Origin: a bacterium
GTDB lineage: Bacteria > SZUA-79 > Acidulodesulfobacterales > Acidulodesulfobacteraceae
DNA: 15,873 bases
Assembly (NCBI GenBank): GCA_021821565.1
Contig: JAKACI010000007.1
Span: 1 to 15,873, forward strand
Direction: 5' to 3'
Part shown: positions 6,564 through 13,595 of the stretch, piece after piece
Numbering within the stretch: the stretch's first letter is position 1
Layout: every line of letters begins with the position of its first letter
Made by a program: the position numbers and the translations under genes
Notes under the pieces: model-generated
Database searches by the model: none
Told to the model about the DNA's origin: nothing
Seen by the model: the letters and a program-made list of their open reading frames with translations, nothing else

Positions 6564-7301
6564 TTAACAATCAGCAGTTATTCCTGCAATCCTTTGATAC
6601 GCTTCTTCAACTTTTCCTAAATCTCGTCTGAAACGGTCTTTGTCAACTTTTTCCATTGTTTGTTTATCCCAAAGTCTCATGCTGTCGGGGGTAATTTCAT
6701 CTGCAAGCATAACTTCGTTTTTATATACTCCAAATTCTAACTTGAAATCAACAACTATAATATTGTTGTCGTCAAAAAATTGGCTTAAAATTTCATTTAT
6801 ATTTAAAGCTATGTCTTCGGCTTTAGACGCATGAGCAGGATCGCATAAATCAAAAGCTTTCAAATAAGTTTTATTTATCATTGGGTCCCCAAGTTCATCG
6901 CTTTTAAAACACATTTCAACAACTGGAGATAAAAATTTTACCCCCTCTTCTACCCCCATTTTTTTTGCAAGACTTCCCGCTGCAATATTTCTTACAATAA
7001 ATTCTATCGGCAGCATCTTAAGATGATATGTAAGCATTTCTCTTTCGGATATCTTTTCTATAAAATGACTGTTAATTCCTTTGTTTTTTAAAAGTTTAAA
7101 AAGCGACGACGATATAGCATTATTGTATTCACCTTTTTTGACAATAGTTCCTTTTTTTTGCCCGTTAAATGCCGTAGCATCATCTTTAAAATATGTCAGC
7201 AGAATATCTTTTTTGTCTTCTTCTCCGCTGAATTCATATAATATTTTGGCTTTTCCTTCATAAATTTTTTTTAAATTATTGCGATTGATTTTTTCAGCCA
7301 T
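6564..7301 (-). CDS. purC: Phosphoribosylaminoimidazole-succinocarboxamide synthase (SAICAR synthetase)
   Basis: A 245-residue cytoplasmic enzyme of de novo purine synthesis, joining CAIR and aspartate with ATP. It shows the N-terminal signature KKIYEGKAKILYEF, then LTYFKDDATAFNGQKKG, PIEFIVRNIAAGSLAKKMGVEEG, VVDFKLEFG and LADEITPDSMRLWD, all hallmarks of PurC. The length fits bacterial PurC (about 240 aa). Two starts are possible: TTG at 7316 (250 aa) or ATG at 7301. I prefer the ATG because it gives the usual N-terminus; the only strong ribosome binding site, GGAGG at 7331-7335, is separated from it by a stem-loop (separate entry). It stands alone, facing the ahpC terminator; no other pur gene is visible. 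Confidence 0.94.
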   Translation of the reverse strand: MAEKINRNNLKKIYEGKAKILYEFSGEEDKKDILLTYFKDDATAFNGQKKGTIVKKGEYNNAISSSLFKLLKNKGINSHFIEKISEREMLTYHLKMLPIEFIVRNIAAGSLAKKMGVEEGVKFLSPVVEMCFKSDELGDPMINKTYLKAFDLCDPAHASKAEDIALNINEILSQFFDDNNIIVVDFKLEFGVYKNEVMLADEITPDSMRLWDKQTMEKVDKDRFRRDLGKVEEAYQRIAGITADC

Positions 7302-7310
7302 AAATTTATC

Positions 7311-7335
7311 CGTCAATTATAATATTGACGCCTCC
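7311..7335 (-). promoter_or_regulatory. Stem-loop between the Shine-Dalgarno and start codon of purC
   Basis: On the minus strand GGAGG (7335-7331) is followed at once by CGTCAAT, a six-base loop and ATTGACG (7330-7311), a 7-bp perfect stem. Nine bases then lead to the ATG at 7301. If the stem forms, GGAGG is brought to an effective spacing of about nine bases. Unfolded, it is 29 bases away, too far to work. It may be structural or a regulated switch; a protein operator is also possible. Confidence 0.55.
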
Positions 7336-7557
7336 ATAAATTATAGTTAAATTCTTTGCATATTATATTATACTTTTATAATTTAATCAATTAAAATTTT
7401 GAAATTTAATTGCAAAACGTAATAATAATAAACGGATTTATCTTGAACAAGAAAATAATAATAAACGGGATGCGGCGACAAATTAAAAATTAATTTTAAT
7501 AGGCAAAATAAAAGTTGACGACATTAAATTTTTGAAATTTATAAAATAAAATAAAAA

Positions 7558-7566
7558 TGCTATAAT
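7558..7566 (+). promoter_or_regulatory. Extended -10 element upstream of tonB
   Basis: TGCTATAAT is a perfect extended -10 (TGnTATAAT). No convincing -35 box lies 17 bases upstream, which extended -10 promoters do not need. It would give a leader of about 200 bases for tonB. Confidence 0.4.
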
Positions 7567-7680
7567 ATAGATATTATATTATGAATAATAATCAATATAA
7601 ATATCAGGTATATTTTTATTATAATTTTTTTATTTTTGCTAAATTATAATATATTTATAAATTCATTACTTTCATTGCTA

Positions 7681-7711
7681 TTGACATCAAAGTTATTATT
7701 AATATTATAAT
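7681..7711 (+). promoter_or_regulatory. Candidate promoter of tonB
   Basis: TTGACA (7681-7686) is followed by TATTAT at 16 bases (7703-7708) or an exact TATAAT at 19 bases (7706-7711). It lies about 65 bases before the tonB start. No Fur-like box was recognised. Confidence 0.45.
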
Positions 7712-7776
7712 AATAAATAATTAACATATTTTTTTAATTAAATAAAAAAACAATAAGTTTAAATATATAATGAAAA

Positions 7777-8649
7777 ATGAAAAAAGATAAGATTTTAATC
7801 TATGCTTTAATTATTTCCATTTTAGCGCATACGCTGGCTATTTTTTATATTTTACATTTATCTCAGACAAAAAATAAAAAAAAAAATAAATATACCAAAC
7901 CAATAATAGTTCAGCCCTATAATTTTATTAAAAATTATTTAAAAAACACTCCTAAACCGAAATTGGCAACTACAATAGTTCATAAGGCATTTAAAAATAC
8001 AAGGCTTAACGCTCCCGCATCTTCAGGGTCGCCGATACCGGCGGAACATTATGCTTATCAGCCGAAACAAATATCTCGTGCCAATTTCACCAATCATCAG
8101 AATAAAGCCTCTAAACTGCGGAAATACTTAAACCATAGGCACATAGCAAACGCCCCCATTTTTTCAAATAATAAGCCGGCGACAAAACAAAATAATAAAC
8201 TAAGTATGAATAATCTTTATCCTATGAATCAAAATTTTTTAAGTTCAACTGCGCCGCAAAACAAAAATAGCGGTCAAAATAATTCCGTCCAAAATCCTTC
8301 AAACGGTGCAAAAACGGCAACTATTAATCTAAATACGACAACCATAAAATATGCTTCATATTTATTGCACATAAAGGAAAAAATAGAAAATGTATGGGAA
8401 TATCCTGCAAGAGCTGAAAAAGAAGGGCTTCAAGGTATCCTGATAATAGAATTCAGCATTAATAGAGACGGAAAAATTTATAAAGTAAAAGTTTTAAGGT
8501 CTTCCGGCGAGAAAATTTTAGACAAAGCTGCAGTTGATGCAATTTTTAACGGGGCACGATATAATCGATTTCCTCATTACTGGACTCTTCAAAGATTAAA
8601 TATAATTGGAACATTTATTTACCGTCTAAATAATTTTTATTTATATTAA
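7777..8649 (+). CDS. tonB: TonB-family energy transducer
   Basis: A 290-residue inner-membrane protein spanning the periplasm, transmitting proton-motive force to outer-membrane receptors. It has a short basic N-terminus, one membrane anchor (about residues 6-28), a Lys/Asn/Pro-rich periplasmic linker (about 30-185) and a C-terminal TonB domain (about 190-285). That domain contains YASYLLHIKEKIENVWEYP, GLQGILIIEFSINRDGKI and VLRSSGEKILDKAAVDAI. The linker is richer in Asn than in the usual Pro-Lys repeats. No exbB or exbD is adjacent. There is no evident Shine-Dalgarno; an ATG at 7770 in another frame begins a six-codon ORF overlapping the start. TolA is an alternative, but the SSG-LD motif favours TonB. 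Confidence 0.85.
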   Translation: MKKDKILIYALIISILAHTLAIFYILHLSQTKNKKKNKYTKPIIVQPYNFIKNYLKNTPKPKLATTIVHKAFKNTRLNAPASSGSPIPAEHYAYQPKQISRANFTNHQNKASKLRKYLNHRHIANAPIFSNNKPATKQNNKLSMNNLYPMNQNFLSSTAPQNKNSGQNNSVQNPSNGAKTATINLNTTTIKYASYLLHIKEKIENVWEYPARAEKEGLQGILIIEFSINRDGKIYKVKVLRSSGEKILDKAAVDAIFNGARYNRFPHYWTLQRLNIIGTFIYRLNNFYLY

Positions 8650-8678
8650 ATATTAAGTTAACATTGCTTGTTAAAACA

Positions 8679-9362
8679 CTAATTTACTTTGACGATATAA
8701 GGCTTTATTTTAAATTTGCCGGATATTATTTTTTCAACACTTAAAGCATCTTTTTCGTTCGAAAATTTGCCGACTCTAACTTGCTGATATACTGCTTTCC
8801 CATTTTTGCCGGATACACTTATCGGAATTATATAAGCAAAAAATCCCATTGCATTTAATTTATTTGCTAAATTTTTTGCGATTTTATAATTTGATAGAGC
8901 TGCTACCTGAATCGTGTAATAAATATTTGAAAAAAAAGGTGAGGACGAATTAGCAGCGTTTCTATATTTGGGTTTAATTTTAATATACTTATAAACATAA
9001 ACAGGCTTTTTTACATAAATTATTCTTGTTTTAACAATAGGTTTTGCAGGTTCAGATTTTTGATTAGAAATAATTTTTTGTTTTGTTTCATTTGTAATAT
9101 TTTTTTTATTTTTTAGTTTTGATTGCGTCAACGGTTTAAAATTCAAAGAATTAGACGGAACAGGTTGATATTTACCGTTAGATGATATGAGGTCAGATTT
9201 ATTTTTAGAATTTAATGAATTTTTAATTGTTGATTCATTTATAATCCCTTCTTTTGAAGAGGAAGAAATATTAAGTTTCTTCCCTACATAAATACCGACC
9301 GCAAATATTACAAACATTAAAACTAAAATTACAAATAAAACCGGCATCTTTTCTTTCTTCAT
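8679..9362 (-). CDS. SPOR domain-containing inner-membrane protein
   Basis: A 227-residue bitopic protein: a short basic cytoplasmic start, one membrane segment (about residues 7-26), a long Ser/Asn/Lys-rich periplasmic linker with a YVKKPVYVYKYIKIKPKY stretch, and a C-terminal SPOR domain (about 147-225). The SPOR domain begins YYTIQVAALSNYKIAKNLANKLNAMGF and ends with the conserved YQQVRVGKFSNEKDA block. SPOR domains bind denuded glycan strands of septal peptidoglycan, so a role at the division site is likely, as for FtsN or DedD. The ATG at 9362 has an AAGGA ribosome binding site eight bases upstream. It follows the four-cysteine gene by 13 bases and is probably in its operon. It converges on tonB. 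Confidence 0.85.
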   Translation of the reverse strand: MKKEKMPVLFVILVLMFVIFAVGIYVGKKLNISSSSKEGIINESTIKNSLNSKNKSDLISSNGKYQPVPSNSLNFKPLTQSKLKNKKNITNETKQKIISNQKSEPAKPIVKTRIIYVKKPVYVYKYIKIKPKYRNAANSSSPFFSNIYYTIQVAALSNYKIAKNLANKLNAMGFFAYIIPISVSGKNGKAVYQQVRVGKFSNEKDALSVEKIISGKFKIKPYIVKVN

Positions 9363-9375
9363 TTTAGCTTTCCTT

Positions 9376-9561
9376 TTAATTTACCTTAAAACCGTTATTT
9401 TCAAAAACTAAAGAAAATAATTCATCAAATCCTGAAACGGCAAGACTAATATCTCTTACAAAATCAGGACAATTAAATATTTCAATTCCAGAGACGCTGT
9501 ATTTTTTTGAGCACATACCCCTCCATGCGCATACAGCACAAAGAACTACGTTTTCTTCCAT
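9376..9561 (-). CDS. Small four-cysteine protein, 61 aa
   Basis: A 61-residue soluble protein with cysteines at 8, 11, 17 and 31 (spacing CX2CX5CX13C) in the segments CAVCAWRGMCSKKYSVSG and NCPDFVRDIS. The pattern could bind zinc or an iron-sulfur cluster; which one cannot be told here. I have a vague memory of similar conserved hypothetical proteins in sulfate- and metal-reducing bacteria, but cannot name a family. It has a strong ribosome binding site (AAGGAG, eight bases before the ATG) and lies 13 bases upstream of the SPOR gene, so it is a real gene in a two-gene operon. The function is unknown. Confidence 0.75.
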   Translation of the reverse strand: MEENVVLCAVCAWRGMCSKKYSVSGIEIFNCPDFVRDISLAVSGFDELFSLVFENNGFKVN

Positions 9562-9805
9562 ATATTTAACTCCTTAATTTATTAATTAAATTTATTAATT
9601 ATTTATATTTATATATCAATATATTTTTTATACCCAAAATTACCGATAAGATTTATTAAAAATATATAATTTATTAAAATACAGGATTAACGCGTAAAAG
9701 ATAATCCAGAATTAAATTTTTTATCGTCAATTTTTGGTTATATATATAAATAACATATTTTTATATATTATAAATACTTATAATTTTTTGCTTTTATTCT
9801 TATAA

Positions 9806-9858
9806 TTCTTATAATATATATATTTATTGTATCATAAAAATATAATATATTATAAGAA
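9806..9858. repeat. Inverted repeat with 14-bp perfect arms
   Basis: TTCTTATAATATAT (9806-9819) and ATATATTATAAGAA (9845-9858) are exact reverse complements, separated by 25 bases. The right arm is part of a 14-bp palindrome TATAATATATTATA (9841-9854), and a partial third copy (TTCTTATAAT) starts at 9797. It could be a regulator site or a hairpin. Confidence 0.5.
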
Positions 9859-10010
9859 ATTTATAACTTTAATTCTTTCATAGAAACTATCAATGATATT
9901 TCAATGATAAGCAATACCGGATGAGCCGTTAAATACCGACAGCTATAAAACACTGCCTGCTTTCTTTCGGAACGACTGTATATAGCGGGTGAAACTATAA
10001 ATCCTCTCTA

Positions 10011-10034
10011 GTCATTCCAGCATGGGCAGGAATC
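10011..10034. repeat. Possible interspersed repeat fragment (GTCATTCC...GGAATC type)
   Basis: GTCATTCC at 10011 and GGAATC ending at 10034 bracket a GC-richer core with imperfect inverted symmetry. The sequence resembles the GTCATTCC(C)/GGGAATC ends of short repetitive elements common in many bacterial genomes. A single copy is in this window, so the assignment rests on resemblance only. Confidence 0.35.
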
Positions 10035-10178
10035 TACAAAATAAATTTCTACGGAAGAATTAAAGTTTAATTATTTTATTGTGCTTTTTAATTATTTATT
10101 TTTAAGTTATGTATTTCAATAAACATTTATGTTATTATTTATAAGTATATAAAATCATAAAATAAATTACGAGGTTTT

Positions 10179-11701
10179 TTGTCTACCGAGCTTATCATAA
10201 ATAAAGATGATTACGAAACAAGAGTTGCTCTATTAGAAAACGGACAGCTTGTAGATTTTTATTTAGAGCGAAAATCAAGCTCTCCAAAACACGGAAATAT
10301 TTACAAAGGCAAGGTTATGCAAATATTACCGGGAATTCAAGCGGCTTTTATAGACATCGGATATGATAAGTCGGCTTTTTTATACGCCGGAGATTTTTTG
10401 ATATTGATATAACCGACTATGATTTTTTTGACGGAGACGAAGAAAATAATGATATCATTACAAGTTTTACACCAAAGAAAAAGAAAAAAAGAAAAAAAGA
10501 AAAAAATTTGCCAAGCATTGATGAACTCTTGAGAAAAAATCAGGAAATACTTGTGCAAATTGCAAAAGAACCCGTTAAAACCAAAGGACCAAGAGTCACA
10601 AGTCATATTTCTTTGCCCGGAAGATATCTTGTGTATTTGCCTACTTCTCCTCATATCGGCATTTCCAGAAAAATTAAAAATGAGTCTGAAAGAAAAAGAT
10701 TAAAATCTATCGCGCTGCAGTATAAGCCTGAAGAAGCAGGTCTTATCATTAGAACAGCCGCTGAAAATGCAAGCGAAATAGAAATAGAGCGGGATATAAA
10801 ATTTCTTGTAAATTTATGGAATAACATATATAAGGACAAAATAGACTCAAAAGCACCTGCGTTAATCCATGAAGATTTAAGCATTTCGCTTAGAGCTATA
10901 AGAGATTTGCTGAACAATAGCATAGATAATGTTATAGTGGATAGCAAAGAAGAATATGATAAGATTATTAATTTTTTAAATATTCAATCACCTGAATTTA
11001 AAAATAGAGTGGAATTATATAATGAAGACCAGATGATATTAGAATATTACGATGTAGAAGAAGAGATTTATAAAGCTCTTGATAAAAAAATATGGCTAAA
11101 ATCAGGCGGCTACATTGTCATTGAAAACACTGAAGCTTTAACGTCTATAGATGTGAATACAGGCAAGTATGTAGGAAAAAGAAATTTTGAAGACACGATA
11201 TTAAAAACTAATCTGGAAGCCGCCAAGGAAATAGCCTACCAGCTTAGGCTTAGAAATATCGGCGGTATTATAATTATCGATTTTATAGATATGCAAAAAA
11301 CAGAAAATAAAGAAAAAGTTTATCACACATTAGAAGAAGTTTTAAAAAACGACAGGGTAAGAACTACCATTAATAAAATATCGGAACTGGGTCTTTTAGA
11401 AATGACAAGAAAAAGGCTCAGAAACAGCCTTTCAAGTATGCTTATGGAAAATTGCCCATTATGTGAAGGAAACGGTTTAATTAAATCATCTCAAACGATC
11501 TGTTTTGAAATATTCAGAAAAATTTTAAAAACATCTAAAAAAACAAGGTCAAAAAAAATAACCGTAACGGTTCACCCTCAAGTTATGAACAAAATATATG
11601 AAGAAGAAGCTAACATTGAGAAATTAGAAAACAAAATAGGGAAAAAAATATTATTTAAAATGCAGGATAATTTTCATCCTGAAGCTTATGAAATAGAATG
11701 A
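10179..11701 (+). CDS. rng: Ribonuclease E/G family endoribonuclease, interrupted by a one-base frameshift
   Basis: The reading frame runs from TTG at 10179 (GAGG four bases upstream) to a stop at 10410-10412. It continues in the -1 frame from the T run at 10394-10399 to 11701, giving about 507 residues joined. It encodes an S1 RNA-binding domain (GNIYKGKVMQILPGIQAAFIDIG) with an acidic and lysine-rich insertion (KKKKKRKKEK). EILVQIAKEPVKTKGPRVTSHISLPGRYLV follows. The catalytic metal ligands in SIDVNTG and IIDFIDM correspond to Asp325 and Asp368, 43 apart as in E. coli RNase E (303 and 346). The zinc-link CPLC is at 426-429, also at the same offset. All active-site elements are intact, so the gene is either expressed by frameshifting, or the shift is a recent mutation or sequence error. 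Family members process rRNA and mRNA. Confidence 0.88.
10394..10400 (+). other. Slippery heptamer at the rng frameshift
   Basis: In the upstream frame the sequence reads GAT TTT TTG, so T-TTT-TTG fits the X-XXY-YYZ pattern for -1 slippage. Slipping yields GDF(L/F)DIDITDYD and rejoins the downstream frame. Without it translation stops four codons later. A missing T in a former T7 run gives the same result. No strong downstream stem-loop is visible, and the GGAG at 10389-10392 is too close to be a usual frameshift stimulator. Confidence 0.55.
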
Positions 11702-11705
11702 TAAT

Positions 11706-11790
11706 ATTAAAATATAGTTTATTTATTATTATTAAACCAGTTAAGTTAAGAAAGAAAAAAAGTGGGGGTTAATTAAAATATAGTTTATTT
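11706..11790. repeat. Direct repeat at the ftsB 3' end
   Basis: ATTAAAATATAGTTTATTT occurs at 11706-11724 and again at 11772-11790, exactly 66 bases apart. The right copy overlaps the last codons and stop of ftsB. After a gap of seven T in one copy, both continue ATTATTATTAA, so the similarity extends to about 30 bases. The left copy lies just past the rng stop codon. Confidence 0.7.
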
Positions 11791-12093
11791 TTTTTTATTA
11801 TTATTAACGCCAAAAAATTTAAAAACTATTTCTCCTTTTTTAATCATACCGAGTTCTTGCCGCGCTAATTCGGAAATATATTGTTTATTATGCTTTAAAT
11901 CATATATTTGCCGTTTAATTTTTGCGTTGCTTTTTTTTAAGTATGTTAACTTATTTATAAGTTTAGATTTTGCCGCTTTTAATCTATAAACTTTAATTAC
12001 GCCTCCTATACTGAATATAACAATCAATGAAATTAAAAAAACAAAGGCGGCAGGTATAAAAAATTTAAGCTTTTTTTCCTTTTGAGATTTCAT
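11785..12093 (-). CDS. ftsB: FtsB/DivIC-type septum formation initiator protein
   Basis: A 102-residue bitopic membrane protein of the divisome. It has a basic cytoplasmic start, one membrane segment (about residues 10-31), a periplasmic coiled coil (about 35-70) and the family tail YISELARQELGMIKKGEIVFKF. In other bacteria FtsB joins FtsL and FtsQ and helps activate septal peptidoglycan synthesis. The open frame extends to 12180, but the ATG at 12093 gives the usual length and N-terminus. An AGGA lies about 12 bases upstream, inside the ThiC-family gene. The two genes overlap by 29 bases, so ftsB is read from the same transcript and possibly coupled. No ftsL or ftsQ is in view. A direct repeat covers its 3' end. 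Confidence 0.85.
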   Translation of the reverse strand: MKSQKEKKLKFFIPAAFVFLISLIVIFSIGGVIKVYRLKAAKSKLINKLTYLKKSNAKIKRQIYDLKHNKQYISELARQELGMIKKGEIVFKFFGVNNNKKK

Positions 12094-13417
12094 ATTTAAA
12101 ATATTTCCTAACTTTAAGAGGGGCGCAGAAGTCTCCGCACATACTGCATCCTGCTGTATTATCATCATTTTTTTCTTCATATATCCTTCTCGAGTATTCG
12201 GGATCTATTGAATAATAAAATTGCTTTTCCCAATCAACATCGCGTCTTGCTTTTGATATTTTAATATCCGATTCATTTTTTTTAAGTTTTACCATATCTC
12301 CGGCATGAGCCGCAATTTTAGCTGCCTTAAGTCCCATAATAACATCTTCTTCCGAAGGGAGACCTAAATGTTCTGAAGGCGTTACATAGCATAAAAAATC
12401 TGCTCCGTATGATGAAGCCAAAGCTGCTCCGATAGCGCTTGAAATATGATCAAATCCGGCTGCAACATCAGTTACTAAAGGTCCTAGAACATAAAAAGGA
12501 GCTTCGTCCGACATTTTTTTCTGAATTTTAACATTAGCTTCAATTTCATCTAACGGAATATGACCCGGACCTTCAACAATTGCCTGTACTCCGTAATCTC
12601 TTGCAATCTCGCTTAATTCGCAATTTATAATCAATTCCTGCATATAGGCTCTGTCAAAAGAATCTGCCGTAGAACCTGCCCTTAATCCGTTTCCTAAGCT
12701 TAAGACCGTATCATATTTCTTTAAAATCTTCAAAACATCTTCAAATCTTTCATATAGCGGATTTTCTTTATTATTTTCAATCATCCATGCAATAAGATAA
12801 GAACCGCCCTTTGAAACAAGTCCTGCATACCTGTATGACTGTTTTTTAAGTCTTTCAAGAGATATTAGATTTAGACCTGAATGAATAGCCATAAAAGAAA
12901 TACCGTCTGCGCATTGTTTTTCTATTACTTCAAAAATTAAATCTTCAGGCATTTTTACAGGATTTTTATATTTATTTATCGCTTCTGTAAACGCCTGATA
13001 TAAAGGAACCGTGCCTACAGGAAGCGAAGTCCTGCTTAGAACGGTTCTTCTTATTAAATCTAAATCTCCGCCGACGCTAAGTTCCATAAGAGTATCTGCT
13101 CCGTTTTTTTCGGCCGCCATAGCTTTATTAACTTCTTCATCAATATCTATATGATTAGTAGATGTACCGATGCTTGCGTTTACTTTAGTAGTTAATCTTT
13201 TTCCTATTCCTACAAAATTGTCTTTATTTTTATTATGCAATATTACAATTTTACCTGAAGCGATATTATTTAAAAGAAAAAATTTGTCTATATTTTCTTT
13301 ATTACACACATACTCCATAGCTTCGGTAAATTGATTTTTTTCGGCTAATTCTTTTTGCGTCAACAGCGAAGAAATGCAATCTGTATTTTCTAAATTATTT
13401 ATATTTATTTCAGACAT
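12065..13417 (-). CDS. thiC/bzaF: ThiC-family radical SAM enzyme: probably 5-hydroxybenzimidazole synthase (BzaF), else phosphomethylpyrimidine synthase (ThiC)
   Basis: A 450-residue protein matching the short bacterial ThiC family throughout: KVNASIGTS, ADTLMELSVGGDLD, LPVGTVPLYQA, EGPGHIPLDEI, APFYVLGPLVTDVAAGFDH, CYVTPSEHLGLP. The C-terminal [4Fe-4S] cluster motif is CSMCGDFC (Cys424, 427, 432). The family rearranges aminoimidazole ribotide to the thiamin pyrimidine (ThiC) or to 5-hydroxybenzimidazole (BzaF), a precursor of the B12 lower ligand. Here the usual SLGDGLRPG reads SLGNGLRAG (Asn243, Ala247), and KVNAN reads KVNAS (Ser82). From memory these resemble BzaF. The neighbours cobB and cobS, and the lack of a TPP riboswitch in the leader, point the same way. 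AGGAG lies nine bases before the ATG. The family is certain; the paralogue is probable. Confidence 0.85.
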   Translation of the reverse strand: MSEININNLENTDCISSLLTQKELAEKNQFTEAMEYVCNKENIDKFFLLNNIASGKIVILHNKNKDNFVGIGKRLTTKVNASIGTSTNHIDIDEEVNKAMAAEKNGADTLMELSVGGDLDLIRRTVLSRTSLPVGTVPLYQAFTEAINKYKNPVKMPEDLIFEVIEKQCADGISFMAIHSGLNLISLERLKKQSYRYAGLVSKGGSYLIAWMIENNKENPLYERFEDVLKILKKYDTVLSLGNGLRAGSTADSFDRAYMQELIINCELSEIARDYGVQAIVEGPGHIPLDEIEANVKIQKKMSDEAPFYVLGPLVTDVAAGFDHISSAIGAALASSYGADFLCYVTPSEHLGLPSEEDVIMGLKAAKIAAHAGDMVKLKKNESDIKISKARRDVDWEKQFYYSIDPEYSRRIYEEKNDDNTAGCSMCGDFCAPLKVRKYFKYEISKGKKA

Positions 13418-13495
13418 TTAATAATACTCCTATTAATCATTTTAATCATTATTTTTTAATTTTTATTTTACAATTCTTTTCTTTTAATTACTATC

Positions 13496-13516
13496 TTACA
13501 ATTAATTGTAATTATA
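13496..13516 (-). promoter_or_regulatory. 16-bp palindrome abutting a TATAAT box upstream of the thiC/bzaF gene
   Basis: TTACAATTAATTGTAA (13496-13511) is a perfect palindrome. On the minus strand it overlaps by one base the TATAAT at 13516-13511 and would cover the transcription start, about 80-95 bases before the gene. No good -35 box is seen. This is the arrangement of a repressor operator; the regulator is unknown. No TPP or cobalamin riboswitch core was found in 13418-13595. Confidence 0.45.
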
Positions 13517-13595
13517 AGATATTTTATTTTATTTTATTATTCATATTTTTTATATAATCATTTTTTTATTTTTTTAATAAATAAATTCAAAATGA

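Larger units (their letters stand above)
7317..7776. other. AT-rich intergenic region between divergent purC and tonB
   Basis: No gene is visible. Besides the purC leader hairpin it holds a direct repeat AATAATAATAAACGG at 7421-7435 and 7454-7468 (33-base period), and two plus-strand promoter candidates (7558-7566 and 7681-7711). No riboswitch was recognised; a guanine or PRPP-type purine riboswitch was looked for by eye and not found. Confidence 0.5.
9562..10178. other. 617-bp gene-free region between the four-cysteine gene and rng
   Basis: No convincing ORF is visible on either strand. Most is A/T sequence with an inverted repeat at 9806-9858. The part at about 9908-10034 is less AT-rich than its surroundings and ends in a small hairpin-like repeat (10011-10034); it looks like a fragment of an interspersed repeat or a decayed gene. 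The rng promoter should lie near 10080-10160, but no clear -35/-10 pair stands out. Confidence 0.5.

Noticed and set aside
8658..8674. Hairpin TTAACA/TGTTAA between convergent tonB and the SPOR gene
   Set aside because: Only six A/T-rich base pairs and no T run, too weak to call a terminator.
10337..10947. Minus-strand ORFs opposite rng
   Set aside because: They lie antisense to conserved RNase E/G sequence and are explained by its codon pattern.
12094..12180. Longer ftsB start giving a 131-residue protein
   Set aside because: It would overlap the ThiC-family gene by 116 bases, add non-homologous residues and exceed the usual family length.
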